Shown: piece by piece, positions 12,787 to 25,100 of the stretch | Layout of the letters: each line of letters starts with the position of its first letter | Numbering within the stretch: the first letter of the stretch is position 1 | Translations under genes and position numbers: made by a program | Notes under the pieces: generated by a model | Told to the model about the DNA's origin: nothing | Database searches by the model: none | What the model saw: the letters and a program-made list of their open reading frames with translations, nothing else | Source of the DNA: Actinomucor elegans | Lineage: Eukaryota > Mucoromycota > Mucoromycetes > Mucorales > Mucoraceae | Assembly: GCA_026027325.1 (NCBI GenBank) | Contig: JAMSLZ010000006.1 | Location: 2,294,001 to 2,358,000 of the forward strand | Direction: 5' to 3' | DNA length: 64,000 bases

Positions 12787-12936
12787 CTTTTAACCGAAGC
12801 TGAGTCAAGTGCTTTTGTACCTATCTAGATAGTCAAAGACGACGGTGTAGATTGGTAGCGTTACACTCCAATATTCTAAAATGAATACGCTCAGAAAGGT
12901 CCCGATTTAGTTTGTTGGACTTCGGTTAAAGGGAAA
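12787..12936. repeat. Inverted repeat pair, possible MITE remnant
   Basis: The left arm CTTTTAACCGAAG near 12788 and the right arm CTTCGGTTAAAG near 12922 are near-perfect complements separated by about 120 bp. The intervening sequence has no coding potential. It could be a short MITE or chance; no target-site duplication was identified. Confidence 0.35.
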
Positions 12937-13017
12937 CTGCAATACGTCCTATAAAAAAAGTAATACAAATCTAATGCATGCAACAAAAGAACCGTAGTAG
13001 ATCAAGAAGGATTAATT

Positions 13018-13085
13018 GGATGTAGCAACTCATTTTGAAAAAGGACTACACATCAAATGTGACATTGAGCCGAGATTGGCCCAGA
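13018..13085 (-). repeat. Dispersed ~175-185 bp repeat family, copy in reverse orientation
   Basis: Read on the minus strand, this segment carries the family core: CAATCTCGG, then CAATGTCACATTTGATG, then CAAAATGAGTTGCTACA. It matches the plus-strand copies near 14085, 41460 and 52444 in order and spacing. Confidence 0.6.
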
Positions 13086-14084
13086 GGGCACGAGTCAAAA
13101 AGTGTGCCACGGCCAATTTTGTAAAAAATAAAAAATAAAATATAAAAAAAAGGTTTAGACCCAGATATTGAAATGGTGCTGTAAAAAAGGCACAAGCTGA
13201 TTAGTCACCATCAGTAACAAGAAATATACCTTAGAGTCGAAAAAAGATTCATAAAAATATTATAGTATGACCTATTAAACTTATGATAGCTAGATAGCAT
13301 TTAATAATTTGACGGTTAGGCGCTATTTAAATTTAATATCTCGGGCCACGTTAGCTTTTATTCAATCAACAAAGCGTAGATATACATGCTAAAGTGTTTA
13401 GAACAGGTACTGTTGCAAACTATGTTTTTATAATACAGCTTGTGCTATTAATAAGTGGCTTAAAAGGATGGCCACCACGATGAGATTATCTCAATTCCTA
13501 TTGACTGTCGAATGTTAAGTCGATTTTTCAGAATTATCTGCATATTTTTTGTATGAATTTTGATGCCATCTGTCATCGAGAACAAATGTCGATAACTCCA
13601 ATGCATATTAACCAAGCTTAACTAAAACTTGATGCTGTGTCTCACGATGTAAAGGTCATTCAATATTTCCTTGAAATATAAGAGTTATATTTGACAAAAG
13701 GCTTATATTTAATTTTACACAAATGCAGCCATAAGTCGAATAATTTATATATAATGAAATTCATATCAAATATATTTGCATACTTTTCATCGTCTAGACG
13801 ACCATGCTTTAGAAATGTCACTTTTGCACTTTAAAAATATAAGAAAGCGTGGGAAATTTAGGCCTAAAAAGGAATACCCTGGACATTTTTTTCTAAAATT
13901 GACTATTTCCGCCGCCTTTACATTTCTTTGGCAGGTTCCGATTTAATATCTCATCTAATAATCAATCCATGTCCAGAATGGACTATTGTATCTACCTGAA
14001 ATATAACTATACAAAAAGTTAAGGGCATATCGCATTTTAGTAATAGGCTGTAAATTATATACATTTCTTATTAAACTCAATTTA

Positions 14085-14340
14085 GATCTATAGATCTCTC
14101 GACTGATTCAGATCAAATGTCGCATCTGTCGAATAGTCTATGCTCAAGATGAACTGCTTCATATATCAAAACCTTTACTTGATTGAAGGATACATGGGAT
14201 ATTTTATTTGTCAATAATTAATCATGAACTACAAGTATTTTATGTGATCTGGATCGAATGATTGATAGATTTCCTGATTAATTCTGATTAAATGTCGCTT
14301 CTATTAAGTATTCCCTACTCATTACGAGCTACTGCTATTA
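14085..14340 (+). repeat. Dispersed repeat family, two neighbouring copies
   Basis: Copy 1 (about 14085-14160) contains TAGATCTCTCGACTGATT, CAAATGTCGCATCTG and CTCAAGATGAACTGCTTC. Copy 2 (about 14260-14340) contains TAGATTTCCTGATTAATT, TAAATGTCGCTTCT and CATTACGAGCTACTG. The matching sub-motifs lie about 175 bp apart, suggesting a degenerate tandem array. Confidence 0.6.
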
Positions 14341-14682
14341 CTAGAGCCTCTATTAAAGAATGGATTGCGTCCGTATAAAAATTAACCCAGACATAGCATA
14401 ACCTTGGAATTCCCGGAGATATTGTCCAATCAGAACAAGGTGCGCGCATGACATAAACGCTGCCATAGAAGTTAAGCACGCACTGTTATGATCACCAAGC
14501 TTAGTTATTGGACATGACAAACGAAAATGAAACACAATCTCTTCCATCAATTCCTTTATCTTGTGAGTTCATATATCTATATATTTCTATATATATTTCT
14601 ATTTTGCATTTGAACTCAATTGTATTATTAACATTACTGCCTGAAATGACAAACAGCAGTAGACTTGACGCGTCGAAATGAA

Positions 14683-16892
14683 ATGACCAATTATACAGTA
14701 AGACACTTGGCTAAAACCACTCTCACTACTTACTGAAAACACTCATATGAAGAGTTTTAGATTCGCTCTACCATGGTTGGATTACTTGTTGGTTCATTAA
14801 TGTGCTTTTCCAACATGTATTTTGGCTTGCAAACGGGCTGGATTTCAATGATGTCTTTACAGGCTTCATTGCTTGGTTTCGTTATCTTTAAACCCTTTCG
14901 TCATTTGGACCCAGCTTTTGGACCCAAAGAAAATGTGTATCTTCAAACAGTTGCCGTTGCCACAGCTACCATGCCCTTGGCCGCTGGTTTTGTCGGTATT
15001 ATACCAGCATTGACTCAATTGACTACAGCAGACCATCCGGCAGGTCCGCTTGTTTTGCCAGCTTGGAAATTGATGCTATGGTCTTTGGGATTGTCCTTCA
15101 TCGGCGTGTTTTTTGCGGTACCATTGAGAAAGCAAGCTATCATTAAAGAAAAGCTCAAGTTTCCTTCCGGTACAGCTACTGCGCAAATGATACATGTACT
15201 ACATGATAAAAAACAAGAACAAACACTGCAAGGGAGAAGAACGAGTGGCTCATTACAGGATGACGATTCGAATTTGCTTGGCGACGAAAGAGTGGAACTA
15301 TCGATGTTGAATACTTTATTGATTCCCTCTAGTCATTTAAATGATGATGATAACGATAACAGGTCTACCTATGATAACAGCCTTGCAGATGAAAATTCAA
15401 TGTGGGCTCTTAAAGCATATGCTTTAATGGTTTCTTTTATGATTTCTTCTTTATATACACTGGCCTCTTACTTTTTCCCTGTCATATACGCTTTGCCTTT
15501 GTTTAACTGGATGACACTGAATTTCATAGATTTCAAGGCTTGGGAATGGTATTTCACACCAAGTCTAAGCTACGTTGGCCAAGGCATCATTATGGTAAGA
15601 CAACAGCTGAAAAATGCGGGTGATGAGTTCTGATCCGTAGTATTTTATAGGGATTCCCAACCACGCTATCAATGCTTCTGGGCTGTGTTATTGGATGGGG
15701 TATACTTTCACCTCTTGCATATTACTCAGGATGGGCACCAGGGCCTATCAATGACTGGAAAACAGGCTCCAAAGGATGGATATTATGGATTTCTCTAGGT
15801 GTGATGATATCTGAATCCATAGTATCGCTTTTCATTGTGTTTGTGAAGCAAATGATTTTTCTGATTCGAGCGCACAAAAGCGCAGACGAAGATGAACAAC
15901 GACAACGATTCTTGAATGAGGACGACGCTAATGATTGGGATAACGAAGATATGAATCAATCTCAAGAGAATATACAGGATGCATCCAAAAAGGAGCAAGT
16001 GCCTTTATCAGTTACTGTCTCGGGATTGATATTGTCTGTGGCCTTGTGCGTTGCCATGGTTCAGATTGTATTTGGAAACCAGGTCATGTCGATCAGTATG
16101 ACACTCATATCCATCCTATTTGCTCTATTTCTGAGTATACTGGGTGTACGCGCACTTGGCGAAACGGATCTGAATCCAGTCAGTGGTATTGGTAAAATAA
16201 GTCAAGTAGCTTTTGCATCCATCATGCCGGGGGCTATCTTAGCCAACTTGATTGCAGGTGGCATTGCAGAAGCAGGCGCTCAACAAGCAGGCGATTTGAT
16301 GCAAGACTTGAAAACCGGGTTCTTACTAAAAGCTTCACCTAAAGCTCAGTTTTATGGGCAATTGATTGGATCACTTGTCAGTTCATTTGTAGCTACAGGC
16401 GCTTATTTACTGTATACAACTATCTACGATATTCCTGGACTTCAATTTCCTGCGCCCACAGCACAGGTTTGGTTAGATATGTCAAGGCTTGTCAATGGAC
16501 ACCCATTGCCACCACATGTCTCAGAGTTTATCGTGATATTCTCGATTATCTTTGCTATCTTGGTCTTGATCAAAGAAACTGGGAGTCATAAATTATTATG
16601 GCGTCGTTATATACCACAAGGAATAGCATTTGCCATTGGTATCTATAATCCTCCTAACTTTACTCTTGCACGAGTCATCGGTGGTCTGTTATGCTCTTTC
16701 TGGGACAGCTACTGTGATTCAAGCATTGATAAAGATGACAGACTGACTAGGTTTTTAAACGGATGGTGCAGACCATATAGAAATATAGGAAAAGTATTTA
16801 TTATTATAGTAGCAAGCGGTTTTGTATTGGGAGAGGGCACATTTGCAATTGTAAATATGATACTTTATGCTTGTCATGTTCCTCATTTTTGA
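14683..16892 (+). CDS. OPT-superfamily oligopeptide/metal transporter
   Basis: Integral membrane transporter of the oligopeptide transporter (OPT) superfamily, resembling the yeast YGL114W type more than the OPT1 type; such proteins move peptides or metal chelates (substrate unknown). Exons: 14683-14697 (tentative), 14761-15594 and 15651-16892; 696 aa, close to the yeast protein's length. The first membrane segment carries the hallmark GLLVGSLMCFSNMYFGLQTG. Further blocks are KLKFPSGTATAQMIH, SYVGQGIIMGFPTTLSMLLG, GETDLNPVSGIGKISQ and GEGTFAIVNM. Hydrophilic acidic loops (about residues 155-215 and 310-360) separate hydrophobic segments. The start is the weak point. A splice acceptor at 14760 brings IRSTM in frame with the family N-terminus, and the 15-nt upstream exon MTNYT is the best candidate; another exon further upstream is possible. 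Tail-to-tail with the next gene, 95 bp apart. Confidence 0.9.
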
Positions 16893-16987
16893 GTAGTTTC
16901 ATTCGATGAATAAATGACCAAACCATGGTATATAGACAGCTTCTTTTTTTATCAAAATATTCATCAGCTGTTGACAAAGATATCATC

Positions 16988-18160
16988 TTAATCATCATCA
17001 CTCGCCATTTCGTTTTCAAACACGGTTAAAAAGTCATTGGTAGGCTTTTGGTTTCTTATTGTCAGTTTCTTTCTATTATTACCAGGTATTAATCCAGCTG
17101 AACGCTTTTTTTCTGTATCATTGGGTGTTACAAGTCTGGAAAAACATAGAATAGTCTGCCTACAGGCATTATTGAAATCGACCCTTGGGAAAAGACTTGT
17201 ACGGCGTTCATCGTCATATGCACGCGCAAGAGTTGTGATGAAATAACGAAAGTTCTTTAGGGCAATCGCGTCACTCTTGCATTCAGTATCAGATCGTTCG
17301 GCCTTTGTTGGATATAATCGTTTCGGCACTCGATTAAAACCTTTTGTTGGTAAATATTTCAATGCCACTTCCTCAATAATGTCGGTAGCAGAGATGTCAA
17401 TATAAGTAAGCGAATTTATCTGGCCAATATACTTTAAAGATTTGTCAGTAACATATGGCAGGCGGGTTAGCTGTAAGTCTTCGAGAAAAGGCATTCCGCC
17501 AGGCGACGGAGCGGTTGCAATGTTGGCGATATAAGCTACACCACGGTCTGTGATACGTGTGCTTTCTGTCAAGAATAATCTTTTCAAATTGGACATACTG
17601 CTCAAAAGGCGAATATCATCATCGCAAAGAATGCTAGCATCACTACATAGACAAGTAATAAATCGTGGAAAATGTCGAGATATAACTTTCAAACTAGGCA
17701 CAGCAGGTCGTATAAGTCCTTTTAGATAAACATATGTCCAAGGCAGATCAGCGTCTCGGAGTTCTTTGGAATGAGAGTCTGCAATGACTGATAGTATGCG
17801 TGGATGCAACGAAATGCCAGACTTGAGTACATGTTCCAAGAGAGCTTCAACTGTTGGATAGAAAGGAACACCTTCCAGCGAAGTTATGTCTTCTGTATGT
17901 TCTTTAATATAATTAAAGCATATCTGATACAGAGACAAAACAGGCATACTTTCATAAGAGGCGCGTACGCTTCCAAGGGACCAAAAAAAAAGGAACCGGG
18001 TTTTAATTTGGGAGTGTCCGACAGCATCGGCCCGGACTATTTTTTTTTTCACGGAATAGCGCGTCTCAATGTAAGCCCAAGGTGTTCCAAAGCCTGGCAT
18101 ATTAAGTAAAAGCAATCGCACACATAATTTTGCTCCTTCTCTCAACCTAAAGGTATCCAT
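16988..18160 (-). CDS. LRRC42-like leucine-rich-repeat protein
   Basis: Single long frame of 390 aa that resembles the LRRC42 family, whose function is poorly known. The N-terminal half has the family block SLYQICFNYIKEHTEDITSL followed by V..FYPTVEALLEHVL. Leucine-rich repeats follow: MSNLKRLFLTESTRITDRGV, FLEDLQLTRLPYVTDKSL and NSLTYIDISATDI, ending in a basic, polar C-terminal tail. Residues about 35-60 contain homopolymer-rich codons (KKKI, FLFFW), where an unrecognised intron is possible. The ATG at 18160 lies only 90 bp from the divergent uS9 gene, so the two probably share a promoter. Family assignment is from pattern similarity, moderately sure. Confidence 0.78.
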   Translation of the reverse strand: MDTFRLREGAKLCVRLLLLNMPGFGTPWAYIETRYSVKKKIVRADAVGHSQIKTRFLFFWSLGSVRASYESMPVLSLYQICFNYIKEHTEDITSLEGVPFYPTVEALLEHVLKSGISLHPRILSVIADSHSKELRDADLPWTYVYLKGLIRPAVPSLKVISRHFPRFITCLCSDASILCDDDIRLLSSMSNLKRLFLTESTRITDRGVAYIANIATAPSPGGMPFLEDLQLTRLPYVTDKSLKYIGQINSLTYIDISATDIIEEVALKYLPTKGFNRVPKRLYPTKAERSDTECKSDAIALKNFRYFITTLARAYDDERRTSLFPRVDFNNACRQTILCFSRLVTPNDTEKKRSAGLIPGNNRKKLTIRNQKPTNDFLTVFENEMASDDD

Positions 18161-18250
18161 CCATCCACAAAAGGATCACCGCAAAAAGCGATCCAACATT
18201 CAAATCAACAAAATCATCTAATACCAACTTTTTAAACTTTAGTACCGATA
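18161..18250. promoter_or_regulatory. Putative bidirectional promoter (LRRC42-like / uS9)
   Basis: Only 90 bp separate the two divergent start codons, so this interval must hold both core promoters unless transcription starts inside the neighbouring gene. It is pyrimidine- and A-rich with no clear TATA box. Inference from spacing. Confidence 0.5.
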
Positions 18251-18899
18251 ATGGAAGCTGTGCAAACATTCGGCCGTAAGGTGAGTTACCATTTTGCAAA
18301 TGCATGGTTTTAAAATAAAAGCTAAACAAGCATGTCCATTTGAATATCAATTTAGAAAACCGCCACTGCTGTTGCTCACTGCAAGCGTGGTCATGGTCTC
18401 ATCCGTATCAACGGTTCTCCCATTGAACTCCTCGAACCCGAGATCTTGAAGTTCAAGGTCTACGAAGTCATCCTTCTTTTGGGTGAGGAACGTTTCGCCA
18501 ACACTGATATCAGAATTCGCGTCAACGGTGGTGGTACGTTATTAACAGAGATAGAGAGATAAAGTGGGAGACAGCGAATAGAACCTAGTCTAAATGTTAT
18601 TATGTGATAGGTCACACTTCCCAAGTTTATGCCATCCGTCAAGCTCTTGCCAAGGCTATCGTCGCTTTCTACCAAAAGTTCGTCGATGAAGCTGCCAAGA
18701 AGGAGATCAAGGAAATCCTCGTTCAATACGACCGTACTCTCCTCGTTGCCGATCCCCGTCGTTGTGAACCCAAGAAGGTAAGAGAGAATTGAAGAGAATG
18801 AGAGTGAGAGTTTAATTTTTTTTGTTACTAATATGCTCTTGTTCCGTATAGTTCGGTGGTCCCGGTGCCCGTGCCCGTTTCCAAAAGTCTTACCGTTAA
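18251..18899 (+). CDS. RPS16: Cytosolic small-subunit ribosomal protein uS9 (RPS16)
   Basis: Ribosomal protein uS9 of the cytosolic 40S subunit; its C-terminal tail reaches the decoding-site tRNA. Exons: 18251-18280, 18356-18533, 18611-18777 and 18852-18899; 140 aa, the usual eukaryotic length. Recognisable blocks are [52 protein letters not shown] and the invariant C-terminus [14 protein letters not shown]. Codon use is strikingly different from neighbours, rich in GTC, CTC, GCC, CGT and AAG, as expected for a very highly expressed gene. The AATAAA at about 18996 is a probable poly(A) signal. Small early introns are typical of ribosomal protein genes. Confidence 0.98.
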
Positions 18900-18995
18900 A
18901 AGAATACTTGTTCTTCTTTTATGGAGAATATGATGTATGGCGTCCATTGCATGTCATACTGTTATTCACTATTTTGGTAGATTCTTTTGTTATCC

Positions 18996-19001
18996 AATAA
19001 A
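18996..19001 (+). terminator. Probable poly(A) signal of the uS9 gene
   Basis: AATAAA occurs about 97 bp after the uS9 stop codon. This is a plausible polyadenylation signal but not an experimentally defined site. Confidence 0.45.
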
Positions 19002-19166
19002 AAAACTTATTACGCGTTTAAAAAAGGACAATACATTTGGAATATCAATATAAAGATGGGGAGAGATTGTCTTTAGTGTTGTGCTGTTCCTGGAAGGTCA
19101 ATATGCGTTGTTTTCCGAAAAAACAAGAATTGATATGTATAGAAAGTTTCTAATAGTCTAAGCGAT

Positions 19167-19229
19167 CATGCCTTTCGAAATCTGATAAATTTAGGTATCG
19201 TAACTGTCATGTCTATCAAAATCTGATAA
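19167..19229 (+). repeat. Imperfect 22-bp direct repeat
   Basis: Two copies 41 bp apart share CATG.CT.TC.AAATCTGATAA. The significance is unknown. Confidence 0.45.
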
Positions 19230-22116
19230 TTAAAACTGGTCCACCATTACAATCGTAGTTGTCAGAATTCGATAGTAAAGTGCCTCATAGCAATCTTAAC
19301 TATGATCAAAGTAAGATATAAAAGATTAAACTAAAGGCAATTCCTGCTGTTTCCATATATCATGCTCTTGTATAGAGCTTCATTGAATTTACTAAAATGA
19401 GTAGCAATAGTAAGTAAGAATGTTGAATGAATAGTTGTGTAATATACGAATCGGCAGATGAAGCAAACGAGCTTATTTGATCTACAGTATTAAACTCAAT
19501 TTGAGATTTTACTACATTCAGCAATCCGTTATGAACATGGAGTATTAATTAAATGCGATATTTGACAAAGATTGGCCTAGATCTTTCTCTTTGATTAACG
19601 CACACGCCAATTTTCTCAAGTTTTGTTTTTTTAAAGATCTCTAAAACAGCAGGCCTGAAAATTAAACCTGAGAATTGAATTCATAAGGTATGACTTGGCA
19701 AGAAGGTGATTTGAGTCCTTGTTGTATGAGACTACACATTTATTATCTCCAATCTGAGTTCCTGAAGATTCACCAGGTCACCAGCTAGCCTAAATAATCC
19801 TGCCTCTTATTTACGGTGGCCGTTGCTATTTTGCATAATTAATTTTTACTTCAAAAATTGAACTGTATATATTCTTTCACTTCTGAAGAGGTTAGCGTCA
19901 GAATGATTGAGACAAAAATCTCAACTTCTTGTGAGGCACAAAATGGCAGACCTAACAACATCAAGAGAAGCGATATATCCAAGCAAAAGGAGTATAGAAC
20001 TTGGTATGATCGAGTTTTCGCTGCAGTTGAAATGGCAAAACGCAAGAAACAATGAATATAAAGTGCTCTTCATATCAGTAATGAATTGGATAGTTAATAG
20101 TAACACTGTATTATATAATAATAAAAATACTCTAACATGATATATGTTTAGGTTTGGTTGGGTATATAATTTTGGCGAAGGAATATGATTCAGCATATAT
20201 AATGTACCATATGGGTAATCTCTCTTTTTTATTATTGAGCCTCCGTAATCTTATTGATTTTAAAAAGATCTTAGAGCTGCTATTCTCTTTCAAGTGTCAT
20301 CGTATGAAAATTCAAGCCTACGCACTGTCGGTTAAAAGAAGAATATAAATTGAGATACTACAGGAATTGACCTACAAGAAAAAGAGATGCCAATCCCGAT
20401 ACTTTTTTTACGTCAAAAGAGAACGAGTTCGCTCTTACCCTCCACACTATTCGGAATACCCACTGAAACTTTATTTACCCATCCACGCCCTTCAGGCTTA
20501 CCTCCATTATCTCTGTTGTCATTCAGGCTTGCCACACTCTCTACAATAAACTTACTCTGGAATAGTCTCTACCAGACCATCCCTTCCCTTGTCTGCACCC
20601 TGAACCCACTTTACGTATATACCTTAATTAATGGTGGATTTTAAATCGCTCAATATGACGTTTAAAAGATCTTCTAAATAAAAGGGTTTTTCCCAAAAAA
20701 AAAAGAACTAGAACAAATTGATTAAGAATACTCCTTCATTTCATCACTCTATAATAATTACGATAATAATGATGATGATAATAGTTACGTACCAAAAATG
20801 AGAGGTACTTGATCACGTTTGTTATGAGTATTGCCTTGGTGTATTAGATTTGCTTTCACAGGTTCTGCCAGTTTTTCTTTATGAAAAGGGCTCTGAGGTA
20901 CATAATGAATTGAATTAAGTCAATGTATACAGTGCGAACATTTTATGTGTACTCAAATTGAATATAACATATATTTTTGCTATTGGAAAGACGGTTAATA
21001 TTGTGTCCTAATATAAATCAAGCTTTGATCTGGACAAGAGCCATGCATTTAATCTACCTTTTAAGATATGCTATATCCAATTAGAAATAAGAATCGATCG
21101 TGAAACTCTACTACCACATATGACTCAAGATCTCTAGTGACAATTGACAAAGTGGTTATGATAAGCTTATTTCAGCACCCCCCTTTTTTTTTTACAAATT
21201 AAGTAGTTGTTCTATTATAGGTAGCATTCTATACGCAGAACTATTATTATAAAATAGACTTCACTTACCATTTTCCATTATTTTTGCTCAGTCATCTACC
21301 GTTAAAAATAACAGCTGGTAATCAATAATTGTTGTAGGTAGGTAGGGAGCATTCTAAATTTTAAATAATAAGTATAACAAGGCACTACAATGACATTGAC
21401 CTTTTTAGCAATTAAGTATCCTCTCAGTTTTCTAAAAATGTATGAATATGGATAGCTAGAAAGCAGGTAATTTTAATAAGCACGAAATTAATTCCCAACT
21501 TTCATTTTCAAATCCCATTTTTATAGGAAATCCTCGTTTTGAGAGTGGAATGACTATGCATTAAAAAGAACTTATTTACTATTTTTATATAATTAAAATT
21601 TCAAAGTTATACCTTAATTGGTCGTTGATATACGGGTAATGGTGTGGTTTGAAGGGTTTTGTTGAATCATATTATGACCTTGTTTTAATTTTTATATATC
21701 CTTTTCTGGCCAATGAATTTAGTGCGGGGGATCTTCGCCAATCAATAAAAGCATTCCAAACTTTTTTGAGCGAATAATTTCATTTTGAAGGCAATGGAAG
21801 TACTATTAACATGTGATTTGTTGCGTATTGTGAATAGTGAATCCGTCTTTAGTGGTAATAAGAAGCGATAGTTAAGCAACTTTGCCTAATATGTATAAAA
21901 ACACGGCTATGATAGCCAGCTCCACTGGAAAGTGACTTTTATACTTTTTTTTTACTAGTTAAAATGGTTTATGTAACAAGTGATATTTTGATATTTGAGC
22001 AGGATAATAGTTTTATTGATATAGTTATTCTTCTCTATCTAATCTAAAAGATCAACAAGTGCTAAAGAACAATAGGGTACAAATGTTAGATTGTTTTTCT
22101 TTTGTAAAGATGTATT

Positions 22117-25100
22117 TTACTTCTTACCTTGGAAAATCAAAGAGCCAACTAAAGTGCATAGAAGTACTATTGCGTCTAGTTTTGCAAAAGGAAGCGCACA
22201 TAATGACCAAAGGATAACTGCGTTCAATAACCTTGAGCCTATAATGACTTTACCATAGATATCTGAAAAAAAGCGCAAATGAGTGATGTAGTCTACCATA
22301 TATTATATGAAAAAACATACCAGAAATCTTTGTATTTAACGCTTTGATCACAGAATTGATCACTAGAATAAGACCAGCAAATATAAGAAATGTCTTGTAT
22401 ACGAAGGATACTTCGTCTTTCGTCATCAAATTCTCGCCTAATGCAGCTGCAGGTTCTCCACGACGTGTCAAATGATGTTGTCCCGAAGACACAGCATTGT
22501 TATCATTATATGCAATCATCTGCATAGCACCCACGGCTAAGGATGTAGCAAAATATTTGCACCACGCTGCCCAGTTATCAGTAGTCGTTGGGCTATGAGT
22601 CAAAGATGATTTCTCTTGTTCCTGCTGTAAAAGTTGCGCCATTTCCATAGGATTATAGTAGTTTTCAGTTTTTTGGTTGGTATATTCTTTACTAATCATC
22701 AAAATGGCTCTCTTGGCTTTATGGTGGGCTGGTTCAGAAGCAGATTCACTATGTCCGTTTGATGGTGCTTCTGTTGAAGTAGAACTATGTCCTTCTGTAG
22801 AATCGGCGCTTTCACTATGTCCATTTGATGGTGTTTCTGTTGAAGTAGAACTGTGTCCTTTGGCAGAATCGGCGCTTGAGGTAGGATGTTCCGGAGTAGG
22901 ATGTTCAGAGCTGGTACTCGCGTGTGTAGTGCCGGTTGATCCATGAGCATCGTTGGTAGAAGCATTATCCTGAGGTAGTTTATTGTCTCGGATTAACTGA
23001 AACTTGTATATTTTGAGGCTGGTTTGTGGATATATAAGTCACATGTTAGTATGAGAAGATTTAAAGGATAAATGACCTACATGTCAATGAGGGAAATACC
23101 AAAAGCGACTTGACACAGATGAAGTGGAAAGTGGAGATAAACCCAGACTTGGTGGTACTTGTTATGAAGAAAGACCTATTGTATATGAGATGAGTATGAA
23201 TAAAACCTTATTTTGACCAAAGCGTCTACCTCTTTGTTGAAATCCTCAAAGTACATGAAAAAGAACCCAAAGATGATGAGAACGGCCATAAAGTTGGGTA
23301 TACTATAATAAGATTAGTACTACTTACAAGTATACTTATTAGGATATTTACACTATAATTGTATAATTGCCAGCGTTTGAAACCAATCCGACCAGGCCCA
23401 TCAAATTCTCGCCAAGGACAATCAAAGAAAGCAAACCTAATCTTTCAGCTAAATGGCTTGCAGCCCAAGAAAGAGTTTTATCGCCCCGAACAATTACATT
23501 GACTAATACTTCTGATAAAACACCAAGGTACCAAAGTATACGATGGGTTCCTTTCTCGAGAATAGACAAAGACGATGCCCAAAGTGCAATGGAGAGTAAA
23601 TTGGCTCCAACATAAAATGCCAAGGCAATACGGGACTTAGATTTTGCAAGGAGAGCCACGATAAAGACTAGGCAGCAAAGAGTTTAGTGGATAGAAATAG
23701 AAATAAAGTGTCTGTACTCACCAACGAAATACTCCACAGCTAAAACGGCCTTCAATGCTATTAATAAAATCTTAGTACTAGATTATGGGCTGAATAATGG
23801 ATCTTTTTTTTTTACCGATATAACCATATATATAACCAGATGAATCAGTAAAGTATTCAGAGGACCCAGCCATACCAACTATGTTTTGTTTAGAATCGTA
23901 CAATAACTGCAGCTACTCAAACACTTACTGACTGCGCACATTTCAATCAGCTTGTATATATGATGCACTACATCATCTCTATATACATAGAATGAGCTTT
24001 TTTTATATTATATATTTTTACTCAAACTTACGTGTCAAATCTCGATGTATATCTAAAAATATATGTATATATATGTATTAGTTTCAAGTGCTGTTAATTC
24101 AATAGTATTACTTTACAAAGAACTAGCACACCAAGACCACCAAGCAATAATGAACCACTGTGCATAAAGAGCTAGAGAATCCCAGTCCTTGATGTGATGA
24201 CTGTGTGTAAATTGAGTCAATGTAGCTACAAAGAAAAGGTCATAAAAGAGTTCTAGCCAGGATGCTGCCTTTTCTTCACCAATGTCAGCACTGAGATCGG
24301 GTTCCGGGTGCTGAAAAAACGGACGACGAGTAGCCTCAACAGGTAATATGTCCATATGATGATCATGCTTTGGCTTAAATTCTATATATACATTATCATT
24401 GATTTCGATAATATGATTATCTGGATGATGGTGATGATCTAACGACTCTCCACGCTTAAATTCGCCTTTGTGATGAATTTTGATGGAAAAATCCTTTTTG
24501 ACTTTGTAAAGAAATTCTGTTAGGCCGTCAGTGTCGTGAACTCCATTGAATTGAATCTTTTCTTGATGGGTCAAATTGAGCTACAGGCATGTCAGTAGTT
24601 GTTTCACATTGTATTACGTGTTACCGTACTCTTGTGCAAAAGTCAACTGCCACATCGTGATCCAGAACAAATCTTTGGTTACCGCGAAGTTGACGGAAAT
24701 GCAACACTATTAAAATGGTTAGTTATTTGTTCCATTACTACTGAAATGTAGGTTACCTAAAGTATAATGAATTTCTGGCAAAGCAGGAGCAAGACTGCTA
24801 TTGAAGTGGTTCATTAGGGGGCCGATACTGACAAAAAAGTAAATGAAATTCTTTTACCTGGTTGGTGCTTCAGCATTGTCTGATGAATGATGGACAGACC
24901 AACGATTCATTTTTGCCTTGAAACTCTGTTTGCGAACTCGATGAGCGTGTAGTTCCTCTTTAGGATTTGTCAAAATATCACCAAACGTCTCTTCACCATG
25001 GTGATAGACAGGTTTGTCTTGAGTATCAGTCTCTAACTTTTCACTATACTCAACACCAATATCTTCTATTGTCTCAAAGTAAGATTTTTCATTATCACTA

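Larger units (their letters stand above)
12517..14682. other. Gene desert with degenerate repeats
   Basis: No coding gene recognised over about 2.1 kb. It holds long T tracts (12550-12630, probable promoter of the SET-MYND gene), a 12-bp inverted repeat (TTTAACCGAAG near 12790 and its complement near 12922) and at least three copies of the dispersed repeat family described separately. An open frame at 14353-14550 (-) has no recognisable motif. Confidence 0.55.
18900..22116. other. 3.2-kb gene desert
   Basis: No gene recognised. It holds AT-rich sequence, an imperfect repeat of about 22 bp (CATGCCTTTCGAAATCTGAT at 19167 and a similar copy at 19208) and several overlapping open frames of 60-91 codons at 19850-20640 without domain motifs. 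The frame at 20387-20644 (+) is Leu/Pro-rich and not convincing. Confidence 0.5.
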
